This document shows, one piece after another, positions 11,473-11,559 of a stretch of DNA of 11,559 nucleotides. Position 1 is the first letter of the stretch, and every line of letters begins with the position of its first letter. The notes beneath the pieces were generated by a model. The model did no database searches. It was not told the DNA's origin and saw only the letters and a list, made by a program, of their open reading frames with translations. Origin of the DNA: Pseudomonadota bacterium (lineage in GTDB: Bacteria > Pseudomonadota > Alphaproteobacteria > Rhizobiales > Rhizobiaceae); assembly GCA_023416545.1 (NCBI GenBank), contig JAEZHO010000442.1, forward strand, positions 1-11,559, written 5' to 3'. The translations under genes were made by a program, and so were the position numbers.

Positions 11473-11559
11473 TCAGAGACCGAGGATGGTCAGCATCACG
11501 AAGGTTGCGAAGAGGACGAAATGGGTCATTCCCTCGATCGCATTCGTCTGCCCGTCGTT
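11473..11559 (-). CDS. C-terminal fragment, probable calcium/proton antiporter
   Basis: The last 28 codons are present, ending at TGA (plus 11473-11475). The peptide runs from NDGQTNAIEG into a hydrophobic helix, MTHFVLFATFVMLTILGL. A short polar loop with a [R/Q]TN motif followed by the final membrane helix resembles the end of ChaA/Cax-type Ca2+/H+ antiporters (typically G-R-T-N, about six residues, H-L-V-I-F). That family would be an inner-membrane exchanger. The fragment is too short for a firm call, but that it is the end of a polytopic membrane protein is well supported. Confidence 0.55.
   Translation of the reverse strand, partial: NDGQTNAIEGMTHFVLFATFVMLTILGL

Noticed and set aside
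1..11559. CRISPR array, insertion sequence, toxin–antitoxin pair, phage-defence genes or tRNA genes.
   Set aside because: No regularly spaced repeats, transposase, paired small genes with known motifs, nuclease or helicase domains, or cloverleaf sequences were seen on either strand.

Overview
The window looks like an ordinary chromosomal segment of an alphaproteobacterium of the order Rhizobiales (Rhizobium/Agrobacterium/Sinorhizobium/Shinella type). The basis is high GC, strong GGAGG-type ribosome binding sites, a UbiK–YbjN–ProC–CsaA gene order and rhizobial-type AatA, DUF3597 and PetP/PetR proteins. There is no insertion sequence, phage gene, CRISPR array, tRNA or rRNA. This placement rests on protein character and was not checked by a search.

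Layout, left to right. (1) 1-2135, plus strand: the tail of a UbiK/BMFP-like coiled-coil gene, about 390 bp without a convincing gene but with inverted repeats and four GANTC sites, then a tight run of ybjN, proC (ATGA overlap) and csaA (8-nt gap). (2) 2184-4861, minus strand: a three-gene regulatory operon, transcribed as a MarR-family regulator (PetP-like), an OmpR-type response regulator (PetR-like) and an EnvZ-like sensor kinase. The first two genes overlap at TGATG and the last two are 9 nt apart. (3) 5044-5986, plus strand: a 61-residue single-pass membrane protein and a glyoxalase II-like metallo-beta-lactamase hydrolase. (4) 6000-7962, minus strand: cspA-type cold-shock gene, an EamA/DMT permease and a two-helix small membrane protein. 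The cspA gene has about 426 bp upstream with several inverted repeats, and its probable terminator lies inside the end of the opposing hydrolase gene. (5) 8187-9389, plus strand: aspartate aminotransferase aatA, ending at a strong bidirectional terminator. (6) 9447-11559, minus strand: an exported PQQ-dependent aldose sugar dehydrogenase, a DUF3597 protein with a long Ala/Ser/Pro linker, and the last 28 residues of what is probably a calcium/proton antiporter.

Functionally this is housekeeping: proline and aspartate metabolism, a chaperone-like RNA-binding-fold protein, a coupled two-component/MarR regulatory unit, cold-shock response, transport and periplasmic sugar oxidation. I found no convincing new multi-gene system. 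The items most worth a second look are non-coding: the structured 390-bp region before ybjN, the structured 426-bp region upstream of cspA, and the cspA terminator embedded in the hydrolase coding sequence. The protein-level oddities are smaller: an Ile in the kinase H-box where Pro is usual, and low-complexity linkers in DUF3597 and the sugar dehydrogenase.
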